In this document: piece after piece, positions 44,859 to 55,737 of the stretch | How the letters are laid out: every line of letters starts with the position of its first letter | How positions within the stretch are numbered: position 1 is the first letter of the stretch | Assembly (NCBI GenBank): GCA_021464525.1 | Contig: JADRCO010000064.1 | Location: 1-59,712, forward strand | Source of the DNA: Rhizophagus sp. LPA8_4_AMF | Taxonomy: Eukaryota > Glomeromycota > Glomeromycetes > Glomerales > Glomeraceae | Length of the DNA stretch: 59,712 bases | Direction: 5' to 3' | Translations under genes and position numbers: made by a program | Notes under the pieces: model-generated | Databases searched by the model: none | The model's input: only the letters and a program-made list of their open reading frames with translations | Told to the model about the DNA's origin: nothing

Positions 44859-47800
44859 ATGGCAAATATACCTCCAAAAAAACCAGTTAATGATTTAATT
44901 AAATTCTGGGCGGAAAAACAAGAAAAAGAACAAGAAAAAACCCAAGAAAAAAAACCAGAACCAATTTCAAAATCACCACGAAGACCTTCTTCGCCACTTC
45001 CACGAAATGATGATATTTACTCAAAATCAGCAGTTAAAGATGTACCACCCAATTCATCTCCTATGACAACATCTGATAATGGTCTTTCTATAGTTAATAT
45101 ACAAACATTTTCAAATACAAATGAACAAGGTAGAATGAATTGGAGTTCTTTATCACAAAACAATGAAGTTCCTTCAAGTTCTTCACCTTTCTTAGCACTT
45201 AAAACAATACCGCCTGTTCCTGCTAAAAATAGTTATATAACGCGACCACGTGATCATAATCCTAATACAAAAGACGCGTTTAGTAAGAGTGGTCCATTAC
45301 CTCCGGCTAGAAAAGTAACTGATCTTGTAAATAAATTTGAAAAAGTTGCATCTCCAAAATTAGTTCCGATAAACCAAAGTCAACATTCTTCAACTTCTCC
45401 ATTAGCATTGTCTCCAATAAAGCGTCAACCTAGTCCGGAACCTCTATCATTATTTACTCCAACGCCTCCTTCTAAAAATTCAAATATCACATCGAAACGA
45501 ATCACTGATGAACCAACCTCGCTGTCTCCAATTCAACAAGAATCTTTTCAAACAAAAGTTTCAAAACAGAATTCAAATCCTACCATAATACATTCAATTA
45601 AACAACCTGATCCGGAGCCCTTACAACAGATGAAACCTATATCATCAGTCCTGTCAAAAATTGTACAAACTCCTCAGATTGATCAAAAAAATCCACCAGA
45701 ATATGTTCTAAGACAATCAAACGAACATGGATATCTCTTACCCGAAATTACACCAATTTCTCCTTCACCATTTTGGAATCCAAAAAATGTAAATACTCCA
45801 GTTTCACCTCTTTGGAAACCAGCCACAGAAACGACTTTAAAAAACCCTCATGCTTCTCAAACTAAACAATTAAATACTGATAAAACATTCAAAAGTCGAA
45901 AAATTTTATCTGTAACATCATCAAATTCACATAACAATTCTAGTCCGTTTGCATCTTCGAGTAATCACGAAATTCCGGATTTATTACCTCGTCCTGAACC
46001 AATTTCGCCTATTCGACTCTCTTTCTCGGATTTCCTAAAATCACCAAATAGTTCTACAGCAAATTTGAATTCGAATCCGTCTCAGTCACCTTTAGAGAAT
46101 AATCTCATGGATAAGAAAGATACGGATCAGTTTGATATATATAAAGTTGTAGTTGGACCAAAATTCGGAGATAACAAGAGGCAATCATTACCATCCGCAA
46201 AAGATACGAATGCTTATATATTGGAGATGCATGAAACTAACATACAACAATCTCGTTCCGCTCCAAAGAAAGATGAAAAATCTTCCACGACTAAACCTAT
46301 ATTTGTAAATCCTATTGTTGGAACAATTCAACTTGTTGAAAATCTACGACGTTATTTACAACCAAATAAATATACGAATTCAAATGGTATTAGTGAGCTG
46401 ATACAAGAATCTAAAAATATAAATAGCAATAGAGAAAAATATGCTATGACAATCTCATTAAAAAGAACTGGAACTTTTCATACTTATAATTCACAGGGTA
46501 GCACAAAGTTCCGGAAGCGCCAAAACTTCAAACCTGTTCAAATACTGAAATCTCCATATAGCACCACACGACCCAAACGAAATACACTTTCTCCTGAAAA
46601 TACTCTTAAAAAGAATCCCTTCTTAATTAAGAAGAAATCACTCAAGAATACAAAACATGATCTTCCTGAATACAGCACTTCAAAATCAAAAATGTCTTTA
46701 CTCGTTCCTCATAATCTTTCTGCAGTAGAATATGGAAAAACCAATCGTTCTTTACCAGATTTATCAGTAAGATCTCGTCATCATAAATTTAATGATGTAT
46801 TCCACAAAAATAATATGACAGTACCTGATTTTACGCGAATCGATTCAATATACGAAGATGAGCCAAAAAAGCCAGATTTTGCCATGGCCATAATGACGGA
46901 TGCAGAATCGGACCCTTCAAAGATTACAAAATTCAGTATCGATCCATTCGATGAATCTGAATCTAATGAACTTTTCAAACCTGGTGCTCCATGGATTCAT
47001 TTACCTCATCTTGATGAATTTATTAAATCTCTTCCTCCAACTGAATTCTCTGAACCGAAGGATTTGATGACGACTAAAGAATATGAGAAATTTATTGGAT
47101 ACGGAAAACCTGACGATAAATTTAGAGAAGCCATGTTTTCCCCAATGAATCAAATTCCTGAAGGAATTCGTTTAGAGGATTTGAAGCATAATATTTTAAA
47201 AAAAGATGGCTTTTTGAATCAAGAACAAAAAAATAATCTTTTTGATGCTGCAATTGATGGTATCTTAGCCGGTCAATCATCCACGATTGGAATGAACATG
47301 ACGAGGCTTGAAATTATAAGAGACTTTATACAAATATTGGCTTTGGCCTTATCATTTGTAGCTTCAAATATAGTTGGAAGTTGGGTAAAAACAATATTAG
47401 TTACAATACCGAACTTACTGAGTTTTAATCTGGATCGCATATTTGGAAACGGAACTGCTTTTTTCCTCTCCTTCTGTGTCATTGTATTCATAGGTTTATA
47501 TTGGTTCAGAATAATGACCAAATACGATCCAAATGCTGATATTGAGGTAATTTTTAAGTTCATATATTATTATTAAAAAATATTTTTGAATATGAAATTA
47601 AATTATTTTAATTAATAGGGTTTCGAATCACATCCTTGGAATCTTCGTCCTGAATCAAAACGAAAGCATAATATTATTATAGTATTTATTCTTACTACGC
47701 TTTATCTTCCTCTATCCAAATTGTCTCTTAACGCGCTTGTATGGTCAGATTCATTTTGGCCTGTTCCTAATCCTTACAATGATACAGACTTTCCAAATTT

Positions 47801-50174
47801 TGAAAAGAGTAGTTCGGATACGATGCGCGATCCTCAAGAATTCTGTTATGTCACCAGTATGAATAAAGAAGACTTAAATTTTTCTCCAGTGATAATTGCA
47901 GTAGCTTTAATAACAGTTTGTGTATTGACATTCTGGTTCCCCATTGCATTAAAACGTTTGGTTGATAAAAATTTGCCAAGAGTAGATAAATATAATGAGA
48001 TGGGTGAAACTAGGCACAATCCCGACGAAGAATACAAAAGATTATTGCAAAAAGACACTTGTCCTTATAATTTCTTGTATAATGGTGAGATGTTTTATTT
48101 AAATAAAAATCAGGTTAATATATCCGTACCATTTCATATTCTAAATTTTTCTTTTTCTTTTTCTTTTTTAGCATATAATGAAAAATGGGCAGCTTATAAA
48201 ACATTCATTATGGCTAATAAGTTCTTCTTAATCTTACTTGTGTGTGTAATCTCCAAAGATAACTGTCTCTTTAGATCCTTTCCAAGAGCACGCATTGAAA
48301 CTATAAATTATAGTCTTCAAGTTACATTTATGGCCATTTTGTTTGTAATTCATTGGAGAAATGAACCCTTCCTTTATAGGAGTCAGAATTTAAGTGAATA
48401 TTGGTCAAGAGCTGGTTATGTCATCACAACTGTATTGGGATTGCTGACCGTTCTCAAAGTGGGACCGAAACAAAAGATAACCATCGCGGTGATCGCTATA
48501 AACGTCTTTATATTGGTTATTGTCTTCTGGCACATAGTAATTCAAACAGATCGTTACAAGAGTTTTGTTAAAGTTATGAAAAAACGATTAGATTTTTCCT
48601 TGAACATTTATTCTCCAAGATTGAATTTTGCCAAACACATCAAACGAAGAGTATGGCAAGAAACGTGGACCACATTATTACTTACATCTGAACAATTTAG
48701 AATGCACGAGAATAAAACAGTAGCATTTTCTCAGAGTCCATTTAGACCTCCATACCTTTTAAATTTTTCTGGAACGGTTGCTGAGAGACATGTAGAAAAT
48801 TTGAAAATTATTAGACAGATCGGAATTAAGAATTATACTTCAGCAATGGCACCTTTATCAACATCTCTTATCAAATTAAGATCTATTATAGTTAATAATT
48901 TTGTTGGACCTGATATGTATTATGCACCGGAATTTTTTACAAATAAAATTAAGACTTGTTTTGGAAAAGCTTATGTGGTACCATTTCCATTTTCTGTTGT
49001 AATGGTTTATGATGAAGATGAACCGGTTTTAGTTCTAACAGAAGAATGGGAAATTGAAAGATATGTTCAACAAAATGAGAATAAAGAGATTCAAAGGAGA
49101 CGCCATGTTCGTCAAATGTTAAGGGCTTTAGAAGGAAAAGTAATTATTGGACCATCAAGTGAAAAAAATGATACAGAAATTCAATATTATCGTGGAATAT
49201 TATCAATACAAAGACATAAGAGGTCAAAATGGAGTAATAATTACAATATGAATCCAGGATTTAAAATTACAGTATCATATGTTGATACACAATCACCTAA
49301 CGAACGTGTTGTTGGTCATGATGTACTTGGAATTACTGATGATTTTCAAATGACACCACAATTAAAGAAACTTTTTTCAGATAATAAAGAGACAGTTCAT
49401 ATAGGCTTAGCGGAAATTCAAAAATTGATGAAAGAATATCGACAATATTACCGAGATGAAGCAAAATGGAAGGAAGAAACACTTTCATATGAATTTTTTA
49501 TTAATGTATATGATAATCCATCAATACCATTAGAGTCACTTCCAGCATTATTAATTACAACAGAAGAAAATCAACTTATTCAATCATTACCTGAAAGTGA
49601 ATATCCTAGTTTAATATATCTTTATGAAAGGATGAGAGTTGTAAATTTATCAAGAGTTCATCAATGGTGGTATCTATTTTGGGAAGATTTATGGAGAAAA
49701 AATCATAATGAAATGCCAGATTTAATAAAAAATCCGGATAAATTTTCACCAGCATATCGTACAAGTTTATGTTATCGACCAATGACGAGAATAGAATTGG
49801 AAGAATTTTTAGAAAAATGTGAAAGTTGGCAGGATGGAGGCAAAAAAGGATTTTTACATTCAGGTACTTTAAATAGGATATATTTATATTTAACCAATGT
49901 AGTATTTGGAGGAAGAAAAAATGGTACAAGTAAAAAATGGAACATAGCAAGAGGTGATACTATTGAAAAAGAAAAAGAATCAATAATACAAGGTCATAAC
50001 AAAAGAACAATGAAAGAAAGGATGATGATTATGAAAGACATTATGTTGAAAAGAAAGAATTTTCAAAGAGCAAGACCTTTCTTTATTTTACACGAAGAAG
50101 AAGATTCTAATTCAGAAAATGGTGATAATAGTGATGGATTTAATTCTGCTAGCGAAGAAGAAACTTGGTTGTAA
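44859..50174 (+). CDS. large polytopic membrane protein with proline/serine-rich N-terminal half
   Basis: Three exons, 44859-47546, 47619-48084 and 48172-50174, 1718 residues. Intron 2 (87 nt, AATG|GTGAGA...TTTTTTAG) happens to be open in one frame. Removing it gives NFLYN-A-YNEKWAAYKTF, which I favour because of the strong donor. Residues 1-~830 are disordered and rich in Pro/Ser with PPVPAK- and SPLP-type motifs (possible SH3-binding). About eight hydrophobic segments follow between ~835 and ~1160: LEIIRDFIQILALALSFVAS, AFFLSFCVIVFIGLYW, IIIVFILTTLYLPLSK, IIAVALITVCVLTFWF, FFLILLVCVIS, TFMAILFVIHW, VITTVLGLLTVL, VFILVIVFWHIVIQ. A long soluble C-terminal part of ~550 residues (VVMVYDEDEPVLVLTEEWEI...) ends in an acidic tail. 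The layout suggests a fungal channel- or sensor-like membrane protein, but I recognise no characterised family. Confidence 0.82.
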
Positions 50175-51006
50175 AAAAAAAAAAATTATATAATTAATTT
50201 GGGTTGGGACTTTGTAATAATTAATTGGGTAAATGTGATTATTAATTTATTTAGAAAAAAAAAATTTTTTTTTCTTATAATATTATATATATATGTTTTA
50301 TATACACGTTTTTAAGAATAGAATTAAAAGAAGTAATAAAAATTTGTAAAAAAGCATTTTTTTATGAACTTTAACAAGGCGTAATGAATTGCAAAAAAAA
50401 TGACATATTATTTCGTAATTATTATAATTATTATACGTAAATTATTATAGTATATAATAATGATTAACCAAAATCATTTTATTTTACCTAAATTTGAAAG
50501 AAATAAAAAATATCGGGTTACTTTTTTGGGTCGTTATATTAAGCATACATCAATTACATCATGTGTGCGTACAACATATTCGATATTGAAATCAGATTTA
50601 AAAAACTTTAACGGAATATCATTAGTAGGCTGCATTAGGCTAATGAGCAAACATGAATGAATAATTAAGGAGAAAAAACAATTAATCCACTAACCAAATA
50701 TGTTAATGATCCACAGTCATGTTACTAATTATGAATAAATAGTATAAGGTCATTAGTTATTTAATGTAACTTTACATTGTTGTGATTGTACACACATGTT
50801 TTCTGCGACAATTTCCCCAGCTATTCCAATAATATTAGTTTGTAACACAAAACTGCAAGATTTAATATAAAAAAAAAATCGATTCCTACTTTCCTTTTTT
50901 TTTTTTTCATTACTAGTCATTTTTTTTTTTTTTTAAAAAAAAAAAAAATATAAATATATATATTTTTTATAATCCTCCGGGCTAATCGGATCAATCATAC
51001 ATAAAT
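50175..51006. other. spacer with homopolymer palindrome
   Basis: Between the membrane protein gene and F-box gene 5. At 50920-50948 about 15 T are followed directly by about 14 A, a perfect AT palindrome, then TATAAATATATA, about 50 bp before the F-box ATG. It may act as a nucleosome-free promoter element. An open frame at 50460-50660 is unsupported. Confidence 0.5.
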
Positions 51007-52410
51007 ATGGCACAACTTCCTGCTGATTGTCTTAACGAAATTTTTAAATACCTGGATGAAGAAGTCACTTTAAATTCATGTTTATTGGTTAATAGTATTT
51101 GGTGTGAAATTTCAGTAAGATTATTATGGAAAAATGTTAGAAATTATAAAACTTTAATTGCTTGTCTTCCTAAAGAATCTAAAGAAATTTTACTCATGAA
51201 TAAAATCAATATAACAACAACAACGATCACAAATTCACCATTATTTAATTATGTTATATTTATTAAAAGTCTTTCAATATATAATATTGATAATATGATC
51301 AAAAATATACTTCACAATTATCAATCTATTACACCACAAAGTTTAAATCATAAGAAATATGTAGTTACAAAAGAAATATATAAATTATTTATGAATAAAA
51401 TATCTCTTAGAGAATTATATTTTAATTCATATAAAATAATTAATATACCAAATATAAATTTTATTAATTATAATGGGGCAAAAGATTGTTTGAGATTTTT
51501 ATCAAAATTAAGTTGTCGTTCAGATATTTATTCAGAATTTTTTCAACAATTATCACAAATTTGTCATAATATACAATATTTATATATAACATTTGAAAAA
51601 ATAATATCAAAAGGTTTACCAGATTTAATTTCTTTACAAAAAAATTTAAAACATTTATATATAATGCAATCTTATGATTGTGAAGATTTATCTGATATAA
51701 TTCATTCTTTAACAAAACTTTATCCTGATAATTTAATTAAATTTGAACTTTATGGTGGGAAACATTTTATACCTTTATCTTTTATTTCAAAATTTTTAAA
51801 TTTACAAGAACTTGTTTTATCTTTTGATTATAATTATGCTATTGAAGGTTTTAAAACTTTATATAATGTTAAATTTAATAATTTACAAATTTTAAAATTT
51901 GAATATGCTTATCCAAAATTTGAATTAATAAAATTTTTAGAGATTAATGGAAAAAATTTAAGAGAATTTTATATAGGTAATAGTGATGATACTTTAAATT
52001 TATCTATATCTAACTTTTGTCCAAATATTAGAAAAATTTTTACTATATTTAAAAATAATGAATTAGATTCTTTAAAAAATATTTTTACTAATTGTAAATA
52101 TTTGGAAAGTATTAAAATTTGGTGTGGTGATAGATATTTGAATGATAAAAAGGTTTTGGATATAGTTTTAAATAATTCTCCTAGAGATTTTTATGAATTA
52201 AAATTATATTATGTTATTAATGCTCAATCTGAAGTAACTCCTGAAGAATTGGAAGATTTTTTTATAAATTGGAATAATCGTATACCACAAAAATCTCTTT
52301 CTTTTATTATTACAAAAGGTTCTCGAGCAAAAAGTTTAGAAGTACGAAAAGAAAATATGGAAATTATTGAAAAATATAGAATGTTGGGAATTATTAAAAA
52401 AACTTTATAA
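51007..52410 (+). CDS. F-box/LRR protein 5
   Basis: Intronless, 467 residues. F-box AQLPADCLNEIFKYLDEE with NSIWCEISVRLLWKNVRN (the usual NRLW Arg-Leu is replaced by Ser-Ile). Leucine-rich repeats include LRFLSKLSCRSD, IQYLYITFEKI, LKHLYIMQSYD, LQELVLSFDYN, LQILKFEYAY, LESIKIWCGD. Terminal EKYRMLGIIKKTL. First of a plus-strand tandem pair with the gene at 52874, with which it shares the GxxxIPLSFIxKF block. SCF adaptor by family. Confidence 0.85.
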   Translation: MAQLPADCLNEIFKYLDEEVTLNSCLLVNSIWCEISVRLLWKNVRNYKTLIACLPKESKEILLMNKINITTTTITNSPLFNYVIFIKSLSIYNIDNMIKNILHNYQSITPQSLNHKKYVVTKEIYKLFMNKISLRELYFNSYKIINIPNINFINYNGAKDCLRFLSKLSCRSDIYSEFFQQLSQICHNIQYLYITFEKIISKGLPDLISLQKNLKHLYIMQSYDCEDLSDIIHSLTKLYPDNLIKFELYGGKHFIPLSFISKFLNLQELVLSFDYNYAIEGFKTLYNVKFNNLQILKFEYAYPKFELIKFLEINGKNLREFYIGNSDDTLNLSISNFCPNIRKIFTIFKNNELDSLKNIFTNCKYLESIKIWCGDRYLNDKKVLDIVLNNSPRDFYELKLYYVINAQSEVTPEELEDFFINWNNRIPQKSLSFIITKGSRAKSLEVRKENMEIIEKYRMLGIIKKTL

Positions 52411-52873
52411 TAATTATAATATTTTGTAATTATTTTTTTTTTTTTTTTATTATTAATAAAATTTATATATTTATATTGGGTTTTCAATGGCACAGTCCAA
52501 ATTTCAATAGACACGTATTACGCGTATTACACGTATTAAACACGTATAGTATTATAATATTATTACGTATATTACACGTCTTACGTCTTGCACTTTCTCA
52601 TACCGTCATACGTCTTATACGTTCATATCTAATTTGACTTGCCTTACATGGGTTACATGAGTCAACAATGTCAACAAGAACAAAATGGACTTTTGTTCCG
52701 TAATATTCATAGTACGTGATACGGCGATACAATGTTATGTAACACCATTATACATGATCCAATAAGAATTCTTGTTTTTGTGACACGATTGACGCGCTTT
52801 TATTTTTTTCTTTTTCCTTATTAAATAATCGTTCGTTAATATTACCATAAAAAAAAAAGTTTCAATCGTAACT
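52411..52873. repeat. spacer with ACACGTATTA-like tandem words
   Basis: Between the tandem F-box genes. 52510-52620 contains at least six degenerate copies of an 8-10-nt word of type ACACGTATTA or ACGTCTTACG, including ACACGTATTACGCGTATTA. It lies in the putative promoter of F-box gene 6, so could be a cluster of binding sites or an ordinary microsatellite-like expansion. Confidence 0.5.
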
Positions 52874-54280
52874 ATGTCTAAACTTCCCGTTGATTGTCTT
52901 AGCGAAATTTTTGAATATTTGGAAGAAGATAAATTTACTTTATACTCATGTTTACTTGTTGAACGCCTTTGGTGTGGAATTTCAATTAAAATTTTATGGA
53001 GAAAAGTTCGTAATTATAGAACTTTAATCGCTTGTCTTCCAAAGAAATCAAAAGAAATCTTACATAATAATGGAATTACTGTTTCGCCTCCAACTTCAAA
53101 AGATCCATTATTTAATTATATAACTTATATTAGAAATATATCAATTTATAAAATCGATAATATTATTAAAACTATTCTTAAAAACTATAAACCTATTTAT
53201 GCACCACAAAATTTAAATTATATAAAATTTATAGTGGCACAGGAAATTTTTAAATTACTCATGAATCAAATTACTTCATTAAAAGGATTATATTTTGATT
53301 CATATAAAAGATTGGATATCTCTAATGTAACTTTTACTTCTTATCCTGGAGCAGAAATTTGTTTAAAACATTTATCAAAGTTGAGTTGCCATTCTGGTAT
53401 TTACTCTGAATTTTTTTATCAATTATCCTTAATGTGTCATAATATACAAACATTAAAGATTAGATTTGAAGAAATTATATCAGATGGTTTAATGGATTTA
53501 ATATCCGTTCAACAAAATTTGAAATATTTGGAAATAATATTATCTTATGAATGTGAAAATTTATCAAATATAATTCCTTCTTTAACAAACCTTCCAAATA
53601 CTTTAATTAAATTGGATTTTTCTGGTGGAAATCATATTATACCATTATCTTTTATAGCAAAATTCAAAATTTTACAAGAACTTATATTATCATTTGATTA
53701 TAATTACGCTATTGAAGATTTTACAAAATTACAATACGTTTCATTTCCACAATTGCAAGTATTGAAATTTGATTATGCTTATCCCAGATATGATTTATTA
53801 ATAAAATTTTTGGAGGTTAATGGGAAAAGTTTAAAAGAATTTTATATAGGTAATAATGATAATTCTTTGAATCTGGCTATAGCAAAATTTTGTCCAAATC
53901 TCAGAAATCTTTTTACTATATTTAGAAAAGATGAATTAGAAACATTAAAAATGATTCTTAATAATTGTAAGTATTTGGAGAGTATTGAAGTTTGGTGTGG
54001 GAATGATTATTTGGATGAAAAAAAATTATTTGATATAATTGCAAAATATTCTCCTGAAAATTTTTTTGAATTAAAAATTTATTATGTTATTTTTACAAAA
54101 TCTGAAATATCAAAGGAAGTATTGGAGGATTTTTTTATTAGCTGGTCAAACCGTGCACAACCAAAACCCCTCTCTATGATCATTTTTTTTCATGATTCAA
54201 ATACATATAATGAAAATATGAAGATAATTGAAAAGTACAAATTGTTGGGTGTTATTAAAAAATTTAGGATCATAATGTAA
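52874..54280 (+). CDS. F-box/LRR protein 6
   Basis: Intronless, 468 residues. F-box SKLPVDCLSEIFEYLEEDKF, then VERLWCGISIKILWRKVRN. Leucine-rich repeats LKHLSKLSCHSG, IQTLKIRFEEI, LKYLEIILSYE, LQELILSFDYN, LQVLKFDYAY, LESIEVWCGN. The terminal EKYKLLGVIKKFRIIM is close to protein 1 and protein 5. Divergence from its tandem neighbour is concentrated in the repeat surface while the F-box is conserved, as expected for adaptors under changing target selection (inference). Confidence 0.85.
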   Translation: MSKLPVDCLSEIFEYLEEDKFTLYSCLLVERLWCGISIKILWRKVRNYRTLIACLPKKSKEILHNNGITVSPPTSKDPLFNYITYIRNISIYKIDNIIKTILKNYKPIYAPQNLNYIKFIVAQEIFKLLMNQITSLKGLYFDSYKRLDISNVTFTSYPGAEICLKHLSKLSCHSGIYSEFFYQLSLMCHNIQTLKIRFEEIISDGLMDLISVQQNLKYLEIILSYECENLSNIIPSLTNLPNTLIKLDFSGGNHIIPLSFIAKFKILQELILSFDYNYAIEDFTKLQYVSFPQLQVLKFDYAYPRYDLLIKFLEVNGKSLKEFYIGNNDNSLNLAIAKFCPNLRNLFTIFRKDELETLKMILNNCKYLESIEVWCGNDYLDEKKLFDIIAKYSPENFFELKIYYVIFTKSEISKEVLEDFFISWSNRAQPKPLSMIIFFHDSNTYNENMKIIEKYKLLGVIKKFRIIM

Positions 54281-54514
54281 TAGATCATCTGTATATAATT
54301 TGGGTTTTTTATTATTGTTAATAATAAAAATATCTGTTATTTCATGTAAACTGAAAAAGTTATGTTACATAAACATAAATCATATCTCTTATGACTCTTA
54401 TGACTTGATAATTATATATATATTGATATTATGATATAATCATAAGTATTATTGACAACAATAAGAAAATCACATTACACGTTTTTCTTATAAGAATCGA
54501 TTTTTTTTGCACTA
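54281..54514. other. 3' spacer after F-box gene 6
   Basis: AT-rich, no gene seen. Confidence 0.35.
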
Positions 54515-54674
54515 AACATGATTTTCTTTATTCAATACAGCTGCCTTATTAACCTCAATAATGGCATGAATTTCAGGTAGTAATTTGTCAATACAGTATT
54601 TATTTTCTTATTTTTTTTTTGTACTTTTCCTGCTCTAATCTTTCCTTTCTATTTTTTTGACTAGAATCACTCAT
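54515..54674 (-). pseudogene. short broken coding fragment, unknown family
   Basis: From ATG 54674 the minus strand reads SDSSQKNRKERLEQEKYKKK and breaks at an A-run near 54610-54619. In another frame KYCIDKLLPEIHAIIEVNKA continues to about 54520. Two sensible halves separated at a homopolymer suggest a relic (or an assembly error in the run). Family not identified. Confidence 0.35.
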
Positions 54675-55259
54675 TATTTCTCTTCTTCAGAAGAATAGGT
54701 TTAGCAGCACTTTTATACACCAATATTGCTATTTTAGGAAAAAAGTAAATTAAATATACATTATATAAAAAAAAGATTGAAAACTGTTGATACTGTATAC
54801 CTCATTTGACCTTTAAGCATAGTTATACATAACTACTCATCATTTTTCTTCATTGTTTAAGTTACTTTCTAATTGCTTTAGAGAATGGCAGGTGGTGGTT
54901 TTAAGTAATTTCATAATCTTTTTTCAGATATATTATGGTATTTAAGCTAAAGCTCTGAACAGTTCTGGTTCCAGTTCTTAGTATAAAACTGCCAGTTCAA
55001 TTCAGTTCTATCTGATTTTTTAAAAAACGTGAAAATTAAAATAACTCAATAACTAGTGATTATACAGAGATCATTTATAACTATAGTTATTTTCAAAATT
55101 CAATTGGCAAATCCAAAATCTAAAATTACAAAATCGTAATTAATTACATAATTCTGTAATTATTTACATGTTACGAAATTAATTACGTATTCTGAAATAC
55201 CAAAATTTGTATAACTGTGCGAAATTGCACATATCTTGAGATCTAGTAATTCGTTTTGA
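54675..55259. other. AT-rich spacer with TAATTAC repeats
   Basis: No gene. 55130-55200 holds palindrome-prone TAATTACATAATTCTGTAAT words that recur at 58845-58915 on the other side of the hAT element, so both belong to a decayed repeat. Confidence 0.4.
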
Positions 55260-55483
55260 ATGATCTTACTACCATTTGATTTGACTTATTAAGATGAATC
55301 AAATGGTGGGTATTTCATCTCTCTAGCATCAATATTGACAGAGTTATGTTGCTGTAAATATTTAATGGTTATTGATATCAGAGCACAATCTAGTGATTGC
55401 CACCCGCCACCCGGTAAAAAATTTGTTGCAAAACCATTCAATTTGTCACATCAAGATGAATCAAATAGTTGGTGTTTCATCTC
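55260..55483. repeat. decayed palindromic repeat copies at the left of the hAT element
   Basis: Contains a 35-nt palindrome at 55272-55306 (CCATTTGATTTGACTTA and near-complement) related to the MITE at 27829. TTTCATCTCTCTAGCATCAA and GAGTTATGTTGCTGTAAAT follow. A second partial copy (AAGATGAATCAAATAGTTGG) ends exactly where the hAT element starts. Confidence 0.65.
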
Positions 55484-55525
55484 TAGGGTTGCAGACATAT
55501 CTTTTCTTAAGGGTAACTACCTTAC
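55484..55525 (+). repeat. left terminal inverted repeat of hAT
   Basis: Starts TAGGGTTGCAGACAT and continues through CTTAAGGGTAACTACC. Pairs with 58540-58584. Confidence 0.85.
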
Positions 55526-55737
55526 AACATACGTTACAGTAATACGTCACATATGCCGTTTGCCACAACTACTGACTTTTAGCGTATTTCTTGATATATG
55601 ACATATATTTTGACATATGACAAATATCTGACATATGACATAACATGTAATGTACTTGTATCACATTACGAAATTAAATTAACATAAGTAAAATGTAATA
55701 TTTTGTGACTTTTTTTTGTTCTCTTTACTTATGAGTT

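Noticed and set aside
50460..50660. 66-codon open frame
   Set aside because: No motif and in AT-rich spacer; likely chance.
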